The notes under the pieces are model-generated. The model made no database searches. It was not told where the DNA came from and saw only the letters and a list, made by a program, of their open reading frames with translations. Shown here piece by piece: positions 9,923 through 18,047 of a stretch of DNA of 64,000 nucleotides. The DNA is taken from NCBI RefSeq assembly GCF_947492535.1, contig NZ_CANLNH010000001.1, positions 434,001 through 498,000 of the forward strand. The letters are read 5' to 3'. The position numbers and the translations under genes were made by a program. The DNA comes from an uncultured Dokdonia sp. Lineage in GTDB: Bacteria; Bacteroidota; Bacteroidia; Flavobacteriales; Flavobacteriaceae. Every line of letters starts with the position of its first letter. Position 1 is the stretch's first letter.

Positions 9923-12412
9923 ATGATGAATAATCGATTAACTAATATAACAACAGAATATAGAAAGTTCAGCAAAGGACAATATGTGGAGCATACGCAA
10001 TTTAATGAGTTTTTAGATTATTTTGAAGATCAAGATCGCCTCTCTAAAACCTTATTACGAGGAGTAGGTATTGCCTGTGGATTTAAACACCAGCTCAAGT
10101 ATTCTAATGCTAGAACCACTAATGGTATTAGAATTGTAAATGGAATAGAGATATCTCAAGGAGTTGGTGTTACTACAGATGGCGATTTTATTACACTTAG
10201 CAATACTTCACAAGTAAGTGATGAGTTAGGGGTAAGTGATCTAAAAACAATAGATTTAAAAGGTATATGTTATTCATACTTTAAACCTTATGACAATTCA
10301 AAAGCAAATTATCCTCCTTTTTATGATGATAATGGGGATCAGATTAGACTTTGGGAATTATCAGAAACTAATAAGGGAAGTGATGATTATATGCCTATTA
10401 ATGAGACTAGTGATTCTATTTTAAATGCACTATATCTACTCATTTATGTAGAGTCATATGAGAAGGAAGTGCGCCCTTGTAGAGGAGTAGATTGTGATAA
10501 TCATGGATTACAACAGGTACAAAATGTAAAAGTACTGTTTACCAATTTAAAAGGAATTACCAATATCGTTAATAAAGGGGATACACTATATCCTCATCCA
10601 TTAAATACTTCTATTCCAGAACTGAGGTTAAAACGAGCTCTTGTAGATGCTGACATAGACAGTATTGATGATTTTAAAAAAGTGTACAGCGATATTGTCT
10701 TAGATACTACGTTGCTAAATGAAGTGTCTACAGGAATATCAAGGATCACATCACATTTCAGAATTGAAAATAGATTTGATGAGTTAGATGTAATATCAAA
10801 ACTAACTAATGTGATAGCGCTTGGTAATGATGGGACTACAGGGTTTCAATATGCATATGACTTTATGAAAGATTTGGTAGAAACATATAATGAAATAAAA
10901 GCATTATTGCCAAAATCATTCACAAGTTGTTTTCCAGATATGAATGCATTTCCTAAACACATAATGATTGGGAAAATTGTAGATAATACACCTAATAATT
11001 ATAAGCATACATTTTATAATTCTCCAGTATTGGATGATGAAGAGATTGAAGCTAAAGTAAAAATATTGATTGAAAGGTTTAACGAATTAGTCGATAAGTT
11101 TACGTTGCCAGAAGTCGTTAATAAGATGGCTCCAGATATTAATATTACACCGTCTAGAAAATCAATAGAATTAGGAAATAAAGCAATTCCATTTTACTAT
11201 AGTATAGATGAAGAATTTTTAAAAAGATGGAGTTTTGATAAATCAAGACACAGAATAGCTAATAGGAATTTGACATACAATAATTTAAATCCTTTGTTGT
11301 CAAATGATCCAAATGTAATAGCTGCTGTCGCATTTAACTTAGAAAAATATACTTTTTACAGAATAGAAGGCCATCAATCGCAACCTTATACCTTAGTAAA
11401 AGAAGTACTTGATTTTAAAAAAGAAGCCTCTCAATTATCTTTTGATGTGATGTCACTTTCATTAGAAGAGTTGAATAACAACAAAGATCTTTCTAAAGCA
11501 TATTATAAAGAGTATGTAGCAGAACATCCAGGTATAGAGCACATGGCTGGAGTAGAGCCAGGAGGAACATTTGTAATAGTATATGAATCAGAAGCAAATC
11601 CAACAGTAATTGCAGATTTCTCTCTTCCATACTTATGTTGTGGACCAAAAGTAGATGTAAGTTTGAGTCTTCCTGTAGATGAGATTTGTAGTGGAAGTAA
11701 AGCCATTCCTTTTACAGTATCTCCATTAGATGGGGTTGTTGCAATAGCTGATCCTATCAAAGGAAACGGAGGCGTTGTGAAAAAAGGAGAACAGTATTTC
11801 TTTGATCCAACACTTGTAAGTTCATTATTTTATGATACTGATATTGCATTTACGGTAAACGGAAAATCTACAGGAACTACGATAAGAGTGGTATCACAAC
11901 CTAATGTGTTAATCACTGTAGAAGATATAACACTTTCTGAAAATGATACAGATGTGTTTGTGAAATACAAGATAGAAGGTACAAATATCACTAATTATCA
12001 GTATGAATTTGATTTCTTAGGTAATGGAAACTATACCTCAGTAATACCTCTTAATGGAATCGTTGAATATACATTTATCAATTACAGGAATAGAAAGAGT
12101 TTAGAGGCACCCGTGACTAACGTAATAGTAAGTGGAAATGGTTGTTCTGATAGTATAGATGTACCGGTAGATACAAGAGCTGTACCTCTTATAACAAATA
12201 TCCTGTTTCCAGATGGAGCATGTTGTGAAGAGAGTGTAACTCCAAAAGTTAGTGCTGTTAATTTCCCAACAAATTGTTGTGAAGAAAATATAATTCCAAA
12301 GGTTAGTGCTGTTAACTTCTCAACAAATTGTTGCGAAGAACAAGGAGTAACACCAAGAGTAGCGGCAGTAGTTTTCCCAGATCCCGCTTGTTGCGAGACG
12401 TTAATATCTTAA
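9923..12412 (+). CDS. Paralogue of the preceding protein, Cys-Cys repeat tail
   Basis: The 829-residue protein aligns by eye with its upstream neighbour at the N-terminus (EYRKFS, then FLDYFEDQDRLS) and in the central GVEPGGTF / IADFSLPYLCC block at about 540-575. It lacks the vWA domain. After a possible PKD-like beta domain (about 650-740) it ends in about 70 residues built of four units of the form FP-x3-CCE followed by PKVSAV-like sequence. The two ATGs at 9923 and 9926 are equally likely starts. It follows the first paralogue by 18 bp. Two divergent copies in one operon suggest a heteromeric or alternative particle part such as a tail fibre. The function is not known. Confidence 0.6.
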   Translation: MMNNRLTNITTEYRKFSKGQYVEHTQFNEFLDYFEDQDRLSKTLLRGVGIACGFKHQLKYSNARTTNGIRIVNGIEISQGVGVTTDGDFITLSNTSQVSDELGVSDLKTIDLKGICYSYFKPYDNSKANYPPFYDDNGDQIRLWELSETNKGSDDYMPINETSDSILNALYLLIYVESYEKEVRPCRGVDCDNHGLQQVQNVKVLFTNLKGITNIVNKGDTLYPHPLNTSIPELRLKRALVDADIDSIDDFKKVYSDIVLDTTLLNEVSTGISRITSHFRIENRFDELDVISKLTNVIALGNDGTTGFQYAYDFMKDLVETYNEIKALLPKSFTSCFPDMNAFPKHIMIGKIVDNTPNNYKHTFYNSPVLDDEEIEAKVKILIERFNELVDKFTLPEVVNKMAPDINITPSRKSIELGNKAIPFYYSIDEEFLKRWSFDKSRHRIANRNLTYNNLNPLLSNDPNVIAAVAFNLEKYTFYRIEGHQSQPYTLVKEVLDFKKEASQLSFDVMSLSLEELNNNKDLSKAYYKEYVAEHPGIEHMAGVEPGGTFVIVYESEANPTVIADFSLPYLCCGPKVDVSLSLPVDEICSGSKAIPFTVSPLDGVVAIADPIKGNGGVVKKGEQYFFDPTLVSSLFYDTDIAFTVNGKSTGTTIRVVSQPNVLITVEDITLSENDTDVFVKYKIEGTNITNYQYEFDFLGNGNYTSVIPLNGIVEYTFINYRNRKSLEAPVTNVIVSGNGCSDSIDVPVDTRAVPLITNILFPDGACCEESVTPKVSAVNFPTNCCEENIIPKVSAVNFSTNCCEEQGVTPRVAAVVFPDPACCETLIS
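12206..12400 (+). repeat. Four-unit CCE repeat encoded at the 3' end of the second paralogue
   Basis: Translated units contain FP(D/T) then two adjacent Cys and Glu, followed in three units by PKVSAV or PRVAAV. The two inner units are nearly identical (NFPTNCCEE and NFSTNCCEE), so they look like recent duplications. Paired cysteines could cross-link subunits or bind metal, which is inference. Confidence 0.75.
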
Positions 12413-12485
12413 ATAATAGAGTAGTCATAAACATCACAAGTACAATAAATAGAATAAGTATAATAGAATAAATAAATTTTAAATT

Positions 12486-12893
12486 ATGTGTAGTATAAAT
12501 TTCGCAGTAGTGCCAGAGAGTACTGTTGACCCTATTACTAAAATTAATGGGAGATATAGATTATCTGGACAAGTAAACTGGATTGATTTTCCAGTAACGA
12601 TATCAAATCCACAAACTCCAAATATTCCTTTAATAGGTACCTATGATATGGGTATTCAAATTGTAACAGCAGGAGGCACTAGTGAATGGTTCGATACGAT
12701 AGCAGCATTTACTGTCGCTAGGATATGCCCTAGAGACTCTGGTGAAGGTGGAGATGGTGGTCCTATTGATATTGGTGACGTTCCTATTGGTGATGATCCT
12801 ATTGGTGACGGCGGTGGCCCTATTGGAGGCGGTGGCGGTGGCGATGTTGTCGAAATCACAGATGCAAGTGATGAACAAGTAGATGCTCGATAA
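12486..12893 (+). CDS. Small protein with Gly/Asp-rich repeat tail, last gene of the injection operon
   Basis: The 135-residue protein has a beta-rich first part (about residues 1-85, with YDMGIQIVTAGGTSEW reminiscent of a fibronectin-type strand pattern). Its tail is low complexity: repeats of DVPIGDDPIGD type run into poly-Gly. No known family is recognised. It begins 73 bp after the large paralogue and the operon terminator lies 139 bp after its stop, so it is the likely last gene of the cluster. The tail could be a flexible linker or a calcium-binding type Gly/Asp segment. Two long reading frames on the opposite strand here are caused by the repeat composition. Confidence 0.55.
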   Translation: MCSINFAVVPESTVDPITKINGRYRLSGQVNWIDFPVTISNPQTPNIPLIGTYDMGIQIVTAGGTSEWFDTIAAFTVARICPRDSGEGGDGGPIDIGDVPIGDDPIGDGGGPIGGGGGGDVVEITDASDEQVDAR

Positions 12894-13031
12894 AGTTGTT
12901 AATAACAAATAGTAGTAAAGCCTAAGAAACACATCTTTATACTTTGAACTATTGTTTTTAGAGAAAGGAGTTATAAAAGATTGTTTCAACGTATGGTGTG
13001 TTTTCTAGGTTAAATTCTTTACTTAATAAGT

Positions 13032-13065
13032 AAATACCCCTCAAGATGTATCTTGAGGGGTATTT
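13032..13065 (+). terminator. Strong terminator of the injection-system operon
   Basis: A perfect 16-bp inverted repeat (13032-13047 and 13050-13065) has a 2-base centre and core CCCCTCAAGAT / ATCTTGAGGGG, flanked by A and T tracts. The bases between 12894 and 13031 hold no gene. From 13066 to 13253 there is only a weak AT-rich hairpin (13129-13154). Confidence 0.85.
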
Positions 13066-13253
13066 ATATACGCTAACGTATGATTATAATACGGTGTGCA
13101 TAAGTGTAAGTAGGGATGCTTGCCTTATGTAATTTTGTTTTTTTATAAAATTACTGGAAAGAATTAAAAAAATTACGGATAAAACGTAAGTTGTTGATAA
13201 TCAGTGAATTTTGTGTAAATTTAGATAATTACTAATCTCATAAACACACTATC

Positions 13254-13424
13254 ATGTTAAAATCAATTTTAAAATTAGACGGAGTTAAAGAACTAAATAA
13301 TGCATCACAACGACAAATAGAAGGAGGATGGATTCCTAGAAATATATGCCATTCTGATGAAGAATGTCATCCTACACAAGAATGTATTGCTTGTATTTGT
13401 ACAGCTCCAGGTGATCCAGTATAA
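13254..13424 (+). CDS. Double-glycine-leader small Cys-rich peptide
   Basis: The ATG at 13254 opens a 56-codon frame ending in TAA at 13422-13424. The first 25 residues (MLKSILKLDGVKEL, then RQIEGG) match the short Bacteroidetes leader type that ends in a GG cleavage site, as in bacteriocin-like or lanthipeptide-like precursors. The predicted core after GG is 31 residues with five Cys (positions 32, 39, 44, 47, 49), including the arrangement CIACIC. No peptidase-transporter, LanB/LanC or radical-SAM gene is within view, so processing would be by an enzyme encoded elsewhere. A terminator follows 24 bp later. The gene is monocistronic; product class and function are not known. Confidence 0.65.
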   Translation: MLKSILKLDGVKELNNASQRQIEGGWIPRNICHSDEECHPTQECIACICTAPGDPV

Positions 13425-13448
13425 TATATAGTATTAGCCAGTTAAGTA

Positions 13449-13477
13449 AGCGAACTTTTTTAAGTTCGCTTTTTTTA
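13449..13477. terminator. Bidirectional terminator between the GG peptide and galM
   Basis: A perfect 9-bp stem AGCGAACTT / AAGTTCGCT with a TTTT loop is followed by a T run. It lies between the rightward peptide gene and the leftward galM stop. Confidence 0.85.
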
Positions 13478-13480
13478 TCA

Positions 13481-14464
13481 CTATTCATTTACGATAGAAA
13501 AAGTAAACAGACTTCTGTTTCTATAAATGTCATTAGGCTGTAATATACTAGAAGGAAATTGATCGTTATTTGGGGCATCTGGGAAATGTTGATTTTCAAA
13601 GCATATTGCAGGATATGCTTTATATACCGTAGCATCTTTGAAGTCTAATTCAGGGAATATTTTTGGCGTATACACAACCATCGCAGGTTGATTAGTAGCT
13701 ATAGTCATTAGAATCCCTGAAGAGGTACTATATAACGAAGCTTTTTCTGATTGATCATTTAGAATAAAAGTGTCATCATATCCCTTAAAATTTGTACTTC
13801 CAATTTTAGATCGTTGTGTTCGATCATAACAGCTATTTAGAACAGGAATATTGTTTCCAGTAGGAACTAGGTTTGAATCTACTTCTAAATAAGAATCACT
13901 CGCTATTTGTAAATGATGATCTAAGATACTGCCAGCGCCATTAAGATTAAAGTAAGAATGATTTGTAAGATTTACATAGGTGTCTCTATCTGTTGTAGCC
14001 GTATATTCTATAATAACCTCATTTTCTTCGGTAAGTATATATGTAACAGAAACGTTTAAATTTCCAGGATACCCTTCTTCAAGATGTTTACTTATATAGG
14101 ATAATGTAATTGTTTGGGAATTTTTTTGAGTTTCAAATGTCCAATATTTTTTATCAAACCCATGTTTGCCTCCATGTAAATGGACTCCATCATTAAACGT
14201 GAGATTTGTTCCTTTAAGAAGATTACTTTCTTTTGAGTTTGAAATACGACCTGCATATCTTCCTATAGTACATCCTAAATATAACCCATGTTTAGTATAA
14301 GGTACTTGTGTATAGGCTTCAGGTGTAGAAAGACCCGCAACAACATTAACGCTTTCTCCATGTTTGTTGGGAACTTTTAATGAGATGATCGTAGCTCCAT
14401 AATTAGATACTTCTAAACTACATCCATTCGTATTTGTAAGTGTTTTCGTTTTAAGTGTGGGCAT
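13481..14464 (-). CDS. galM: Aldose 1-epimerase (mutarotase)
   Basis: The 327-residue protein carries the full GalM active-site pattern. HLHGGKHGFDK is at 95-105 (catalytic His97), NHSYFNLNG is at 168-176 (His169) and the catalytic base is Glu290 in CFENQHFPDAPN. These match the His96/His170/Glu304 arrangement of the well-studied Lactococcus enzyme. It interconverts alpha and beta anomers of glucose, galactose and similar sugars in the cytoplasm; no signal peptide is present. The gene lies 123 bp downstream of a GH113-like glycosidase on the same strand, so it likely handles hexoses released by that enzyme. A copy of the 14-bp palindrome separates the two. Confidence 0.93.
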   Translation of the reverse strand: MPTLKTKTLTNTNGCSLEVSNYGATIISLKVPNKHGESVNVVAGLSTPEAYTQVPYTKHGLYLGCTIGRYAGRISNSKESNLLKGTNLTFNDGVHLHGGKHGFDKKYWTFETQKNSQTITLSYISKHLEEGYPGNLNVSVTYILTEENEVIIEYTATTDRDTYVNLTNHSYFNLNGAGSILDHHLQIASDSYLEVDSNLVPTGNNIPVLNSCYDRTQRSKIGSTNFKGYDDTFILNDQSEKASLYSTSSGILMTIATNQPAMVVYTPKIFPELDFKDATVYKAYPAICFENQHFPDAPNNDQFPSSILQPNDIYRNRSLFTFSIVNE

Positions 14465-14540
14465 AAAAAAACTATAGGATCGAAATATAACTAACTTTTA
14501 GATGACCACAAAAGTAATATCAGGAAGTATCTTTGTATAC

Positions 14541-14554
14541 GCTTTCGCGAAAGC
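14541..14554. repeat. 14-bp iterated palindrome, copy 2
   Basis: Perfect GCTTTCGCGAAAGC, extended by flanking bases to TACGCTTTCGCGAAAGCGTA, between galM and the glycosidase gene. Confidence 0.9.
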
Positions 14555-14587
14555 GTACCCAGAAAAAATAGCATTAAAAGAGAGGGT

Positions 14588-16918
14588 TTACTCACTGAAC
14601 CATTTCCGTACGGTCGCTTCTGTAGCCTTATTATTAGGTGTGAATGCTGTGTTTTCTGTACCACGATATTCAAGATAACTAGGAAATTTCCACCATAAAA
14701 TACCCGCACACCAAGGTTCATTTTGAATCCCTTCAAAAATTACTTCATAGCAACGTCGTTGATGCTCCTCATTAAAAGGCGTGTCTCCATCTGCATGCGG
14801 ATTTTTCCAAGGCATTTCAATACTTCTAAATCCTATTTCTGTAAAAACAATAGGCTTTTTATACGTCTTATATACTTTTTCAATCTTAGTTTTAATCGTT
14901 TCAAAATTAGCTTTTAACTCCTCATCTGTAGGTGTATCATTTTTGCTTAAAGGATAATACGAATTTAAACCAATGAAGTCCAATTCATTCCAAAAATCGA
15001 TGGTCTCAAATTCTTCTCCCCAGTTGGCAGCATACGTCAGATTTCCTTGATACAAACCTCTCGTTTTTTGAAACATCTCTTTCCATTGTTCGCTATGCGA
15101 AAGTGTCGCTTTTACAAACTCAACCCCCATACACAAGGCATCTATTTGATGGATTTCAGCAAGGAAAGCATAATGTCGTATCCATCTGTAGTAATAATCA
15201 AAAAACGCATCCCAATCGGCTTCATTCTCATATTCAAGAGCCCCAGGCCAACTACTTCCAAAAAATACTTGTGGTTTTAATAGTGATTGCATGCCTCTTT
15301 TTTTAGCTTCAAATACACTATGTATCACACCTTGGTCATTTTCAGAACCCGCTCTACTCCCTATAGAAAGGTAGGTAGGGGTACTTCCCATTCGGATATA
15401 ACTATAGGGAACAATAGCCATCGCATTACTTCCCATCTCTTGTTGTTTTACAATAGCTTCTGTCGCTTTTTGAGATAAATATCCGTTATAAATACTGTAT
15501 CCTTCATGTGCAAAATTGAATCCTTTTAGATATTTGATGGCTGGTTTTTCTCTTTTCTTTTTGGTATGCTTTAGGGCTTCTTTGGCTAGGTATTGCTGCC
15601 ATTTAGGTTCTAAAGATTGTAACTCTTTTTCTGAAGGCGTCCAGTTATTATATTGGCGTAAAAAAGTTTCTTTTCCTAGATGATCTATTAAGAATACAAC
15701 TAGAGATGCAGACATGCACTCGGTAAGTAAGGGTGATTCTTTTTCAATCAACTCATTGTCAAAAAGCTCTTTTAAGGTAAGGGTGTTTTTTGATTCAAAT
15801 AACCGAGCAGACCAATAGCGATATCCTTCTCTTTGCCATTGGTTTGTAAAGGAAACGGCAAGCCCTTTAGAGAGAACCTTAGACGCTGCACCTCCAAGTA
15901 GATGCTGTATAATGAGTTCGTTTTCTTTTTCTATATAATTGTCAAGATATTTGTCATTAATGATGGTGTGTACCGCATTGTTTTGAATATCAATATGTGC
16001 TTGTTGTGTGTTTCCTAACAGTAATCCTTTGTCTTCTGCGGTGTCATATATGTGATATGCAATCTTAGGAATTGTACTTTTACTACCGGTAAAATCGATG
16101 ATTTTCTGATATGTGTCTTCTAAATCCGTAATCAGCGAATTTGCTTCTTCTTGTGATAGCGATTTTTGATGAGTAGTAATGGTGTAATGTGCTGATTGCG
16201 CAATACCATGATTTCCTTCGGAGTAATCAAAATATGTCGTAGTATCTAATTGCCACTGGGTATTAAAATTTCCCATGACAACTCTATTGTTTGTATGGTA
16301 AAGTTCATAATCCATATTTTGCCAAAAGAAAGAAGCACCTGCTTTTTGGATACTACGTTCAAAAAAATTGTATAGTGTTTGGGCATCATTTCCCGTAAAG
16401 AAACTAAATGGAAGTTTCTTGTTATCTGGATTAGGATAGAAAGAAACAGATAAGACATTAGAAGCGTCAGTATATATTTTTGAATGAAATGAAATTCCTT
16501 GATTAGAGATTTCAATTGGCATTGATTTTGTAAATCGATGTAGTAAAGAATGTTCTTTAGGAGTGCCTATTAAAAAAAGAATCTTGTTTTCTATATCGGA
16601 TGCTGTGATTTCAGAAACTTCTTTATATAAAAAAGTAGCATTTCTACGTCTTCCATTTTGAGGAAGTTGGTTGATTGTATCTAGTAAGGCTTTATATTTT
16701 TTATTGAGCGTAGCGTCTGTCGTTCCATAGGCGATAAGAACCTCTCTTTTGTCAAAAAAACTACGTCTTAATTCGCGTCGAGTAGGAGGAGAGACTACTT
16801 CTTCTAATACATTGTTTTCGTGAATCGCGATATCTTTTGATGCCGTTGTAAATGCAGAAACACCAAAAATGACTAGCAAAATAGAAAAGAGTATTATGCC
16901 TACATACGTGCGTTTCAT
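14588..16918 (-). CDS. GH113-like glycosidase with N-terminal peptidase-like domain
   Basis: The 776-residue protein starts with an N-terminal membrane or signal segment (residues 5-27). The C-terminal 310 residues resemble GH113 mannanases: a barrel start KGFNFAHEGY, SSWPGALEYEN, acid/base candidate Glu600 in MGVEFVK, TYAANWGEEF, LNSYYPLS and nucleophile candidate Glu694 in VFTEIGFRS. Residues about 260-430 look like a gluzincin MA-type peptidase scaffold, but where HExxH is expected the sequence reads ELIIQHLLGG, so it is probably inactive. Such fusions would be anchored outside the cytoplasmic membrane. It is the first gene of a leftward pair with galM. Substrate is inferred as mannan-type glucan from family only. 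Confidence 0.72.
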   Translation of the reverse strand: MKRTYVGIILFSILLVIFGVSAFTTASKDIAIHENNVLEEVVSPPTRRELRRSFFDKREVLIAYGTTDATLNKKYKALLDTINQLPQNGRRRNATFLYKEVSEITASDIENKILFLIGTPKEHSLLHRFTKSMPIEISNQGISFHSKIYTDASNVLSVSFYPNPDNKKLPFSFFTGNDAQTLYNFFERSIQKAGASFFWQNMDYELYHTNNRVVMGNFNTQWQLDTTTYFDYSEGNHGIAQSAHYTITTHQKSLSQEEANSLITDLEDTYQKIIDFTGSKSTIPKIAYHIYDTAEDKGLLLGNTQQAHIDIQNNAVHTIINDKYLDNYIEKENELIIQHLLGGAASKVLSKGLAVSFTNQWQREGYRYWSARLFESKNTLTLKELFDNELIEKESPLLTECMSASLVVFLIDHLGKETFLRQYNNWTPSEKELQSLEPKWQQYLAKEALKHTKKKREKPAIKYLKGFNFAHEGYSIYNGYLSQKATEAIVKQQEMGSNAMAIVPYSYIRMGSTPTYLSIGSRAGSENDQGVIHSVFEAKKRGMQSLLKPQVFFGSSWPGALEYENEADWDAFFDYYYRWIRHYAFLAEIHQIDALCMGVEFVKATLSHSEQWKEMFQKTRGLYQGNLTYAANWGEEFETIDFWNELDFIGLNSYYPLSKNDTPTDEELKANFETIKTKIEKVYKTYKKPIVFTEIGFRSIEMPWKNPHADGDTPFNEEHQRRCYEVIFEGIQNEPWCAGILWWKFPSYLEYRGTENTAFTPNNKATEATVRKWFSE

Positions 16919-17093
16919 GAGGTAGTGTCGTTAGAATTTTTTAAAAGTACTGTAAAAAGTAATATATAATCTCTAAATATTTATTAAAGTTGAGATAAAC
17001 GCTAGATCATATAGTGTATAGAAAAATAGATGAGTAATACTGTAATTTTAGTAGTAACTTGCCTACATAGTATGCATAACCAATCTTCTTGAA

Positions 17094-18047
17094 TTGATAT
17101 TCCGTAAATACATATATATAGGTTTCTTTTTATTGAGTTATACACTGTCTAGTCAGCAATTACAAATAGATGGAGGTGTATTACTCAAAGCAGAAATCAC
17201 ATTAGGGAATCAGAGTCAATGGCTTAAAGTAGGCGCTTTTGGTTTTGGAATTGCAAATTATGGAGATGTATCATTAGAAAGCGGTTTGTCTTTTGCGTCC
17301 TATCAATTTTTTAAAAAACATACCAAAAAGAGATCGGGTCTTGCTTATAGTTATGAGTTTTTTGCTTTAGGAGGTATAGGTAAAAATACAAACCTCTTAG
17401 GGTCTTCTGTTTCAGAAATGAATACAGCAATCATTTTTGATCCTCGTAAAAAAGGAGGATTTAATGGTCTGGGTTTTGGTTTCGGAAAAGATTATTTACC
17501 AAAAGACTTAAAGAGTTATGGTATAAAAAGAGGTCAGTTTATTATGCGATTTAGTAATGCAAACCATAGTGTTCATGCTGTATTTTCAAACGACTTTAAA
17601 ATTGGTAAATTATTTAATGGAGAACGTACAGATTATGCCACAACAGGATCACTCACCGTAGGATTTGCTCATATTCAAAATGATTTTAGGGTGTATCAAG
17701 CAGGATTAGGAATAGAATTATTTACCCCTCAACCTGATTATTCAAGATCTCCTAGAAACAAAATAAATTCAGATGATGGTCGAAAAAACGTATGGTTTAC
17801 CTTACCACCTTTTAAAGATCTTTTTTATGCAAATCTTTATGCGTTTGGGACCTATCAGGATGAAAACTATGAACTACATTCTAAGCTAGGAATCAATAGT
17901 CAATGGATAGGAGCTTATGTGCAGAACACATTACATGATGGTTTTGGTTTAAATCCTCGTTTCCCTTGGAATGTTGAAGAGAAAGATAAACTGTTTTTTG
18001 AACTAACAGGGAGTGTCATTTATACCTTAGGAGTACCCAATGATTAG
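17094..18047 (+). CDS. Secreted beta-strand-rich protein, possibly toxin-23-domain-like
   Basis: The 317-residue protein has a signal peptide (about residues 1-20, ending SLSSQQ-like). The rest alternates short beta strands with Gly and aromatic residues, for example FGFGIANYG, NGLGFGFGKDYLP, and FIMRFSNA followed by VFSNDF. This pattern recalls the domain annotated as polymorphic toxin type 23 in many Bacteroidetes, but it is also compatible with a small outer-membrane barrel. The start is unusual: no ATG is available and the frame begins at TTG 17094. The stop overlaps the next gene by 8 bp, which couples it to the LRR lipoprotein. Toxicity is not shown by anything here. Confidence 0.45.
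   Translation: MIFRKYIYIGFFLLSYTLSSQQLQIDGGVLLKAEITLGNQSQWLKVGAFGFGIANYGDVSLESGLSFASYQFFKKHTKKRSGLAYSYEFFALGGIGKNTNLLGSSVSEMNTAIIFDPRKKGGFNGLGFGFGKDYLPKDLKSYGIKRGQFIMRFSNANHSVHAVFSNDFKIGKLFNGERTDYATTGSLTVGFAHIQNDFRVYQAGLGIELFTPQPDYSRSPRNKINSDDGRKNVWFTLPPFKDLFYANLYAFGTYQDENYELHSKLGINSQWIGAYVQNTLHDGFGLNPRFPWNVEEKDKLFFELTGSVIYTLGVPND

Noticed and set aside
1-12893. Prophage interpretation of the tail-like genes
   Set aside because: No integrase, replication, packaging or capsid gene is visible, and the proteins are of the large Bacteroidetes eCIS type; upstream sequence would be needed to exclude it fully.
12630-12989. Opposite-strand frames over the Gly/Asp-rich gene
   Set aside because: The Pro-rich or Ile/Thr-rich composition mirrors the repeat codons of the real gene.
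13129-13154. 8-bp inverted repeat GTAATTTT / AAAATTAC as a riboswitch or terminator
   Set aside because: It is AT-only, has a 10-base loop and lies in an AT-rich spacer, so chance is likely.
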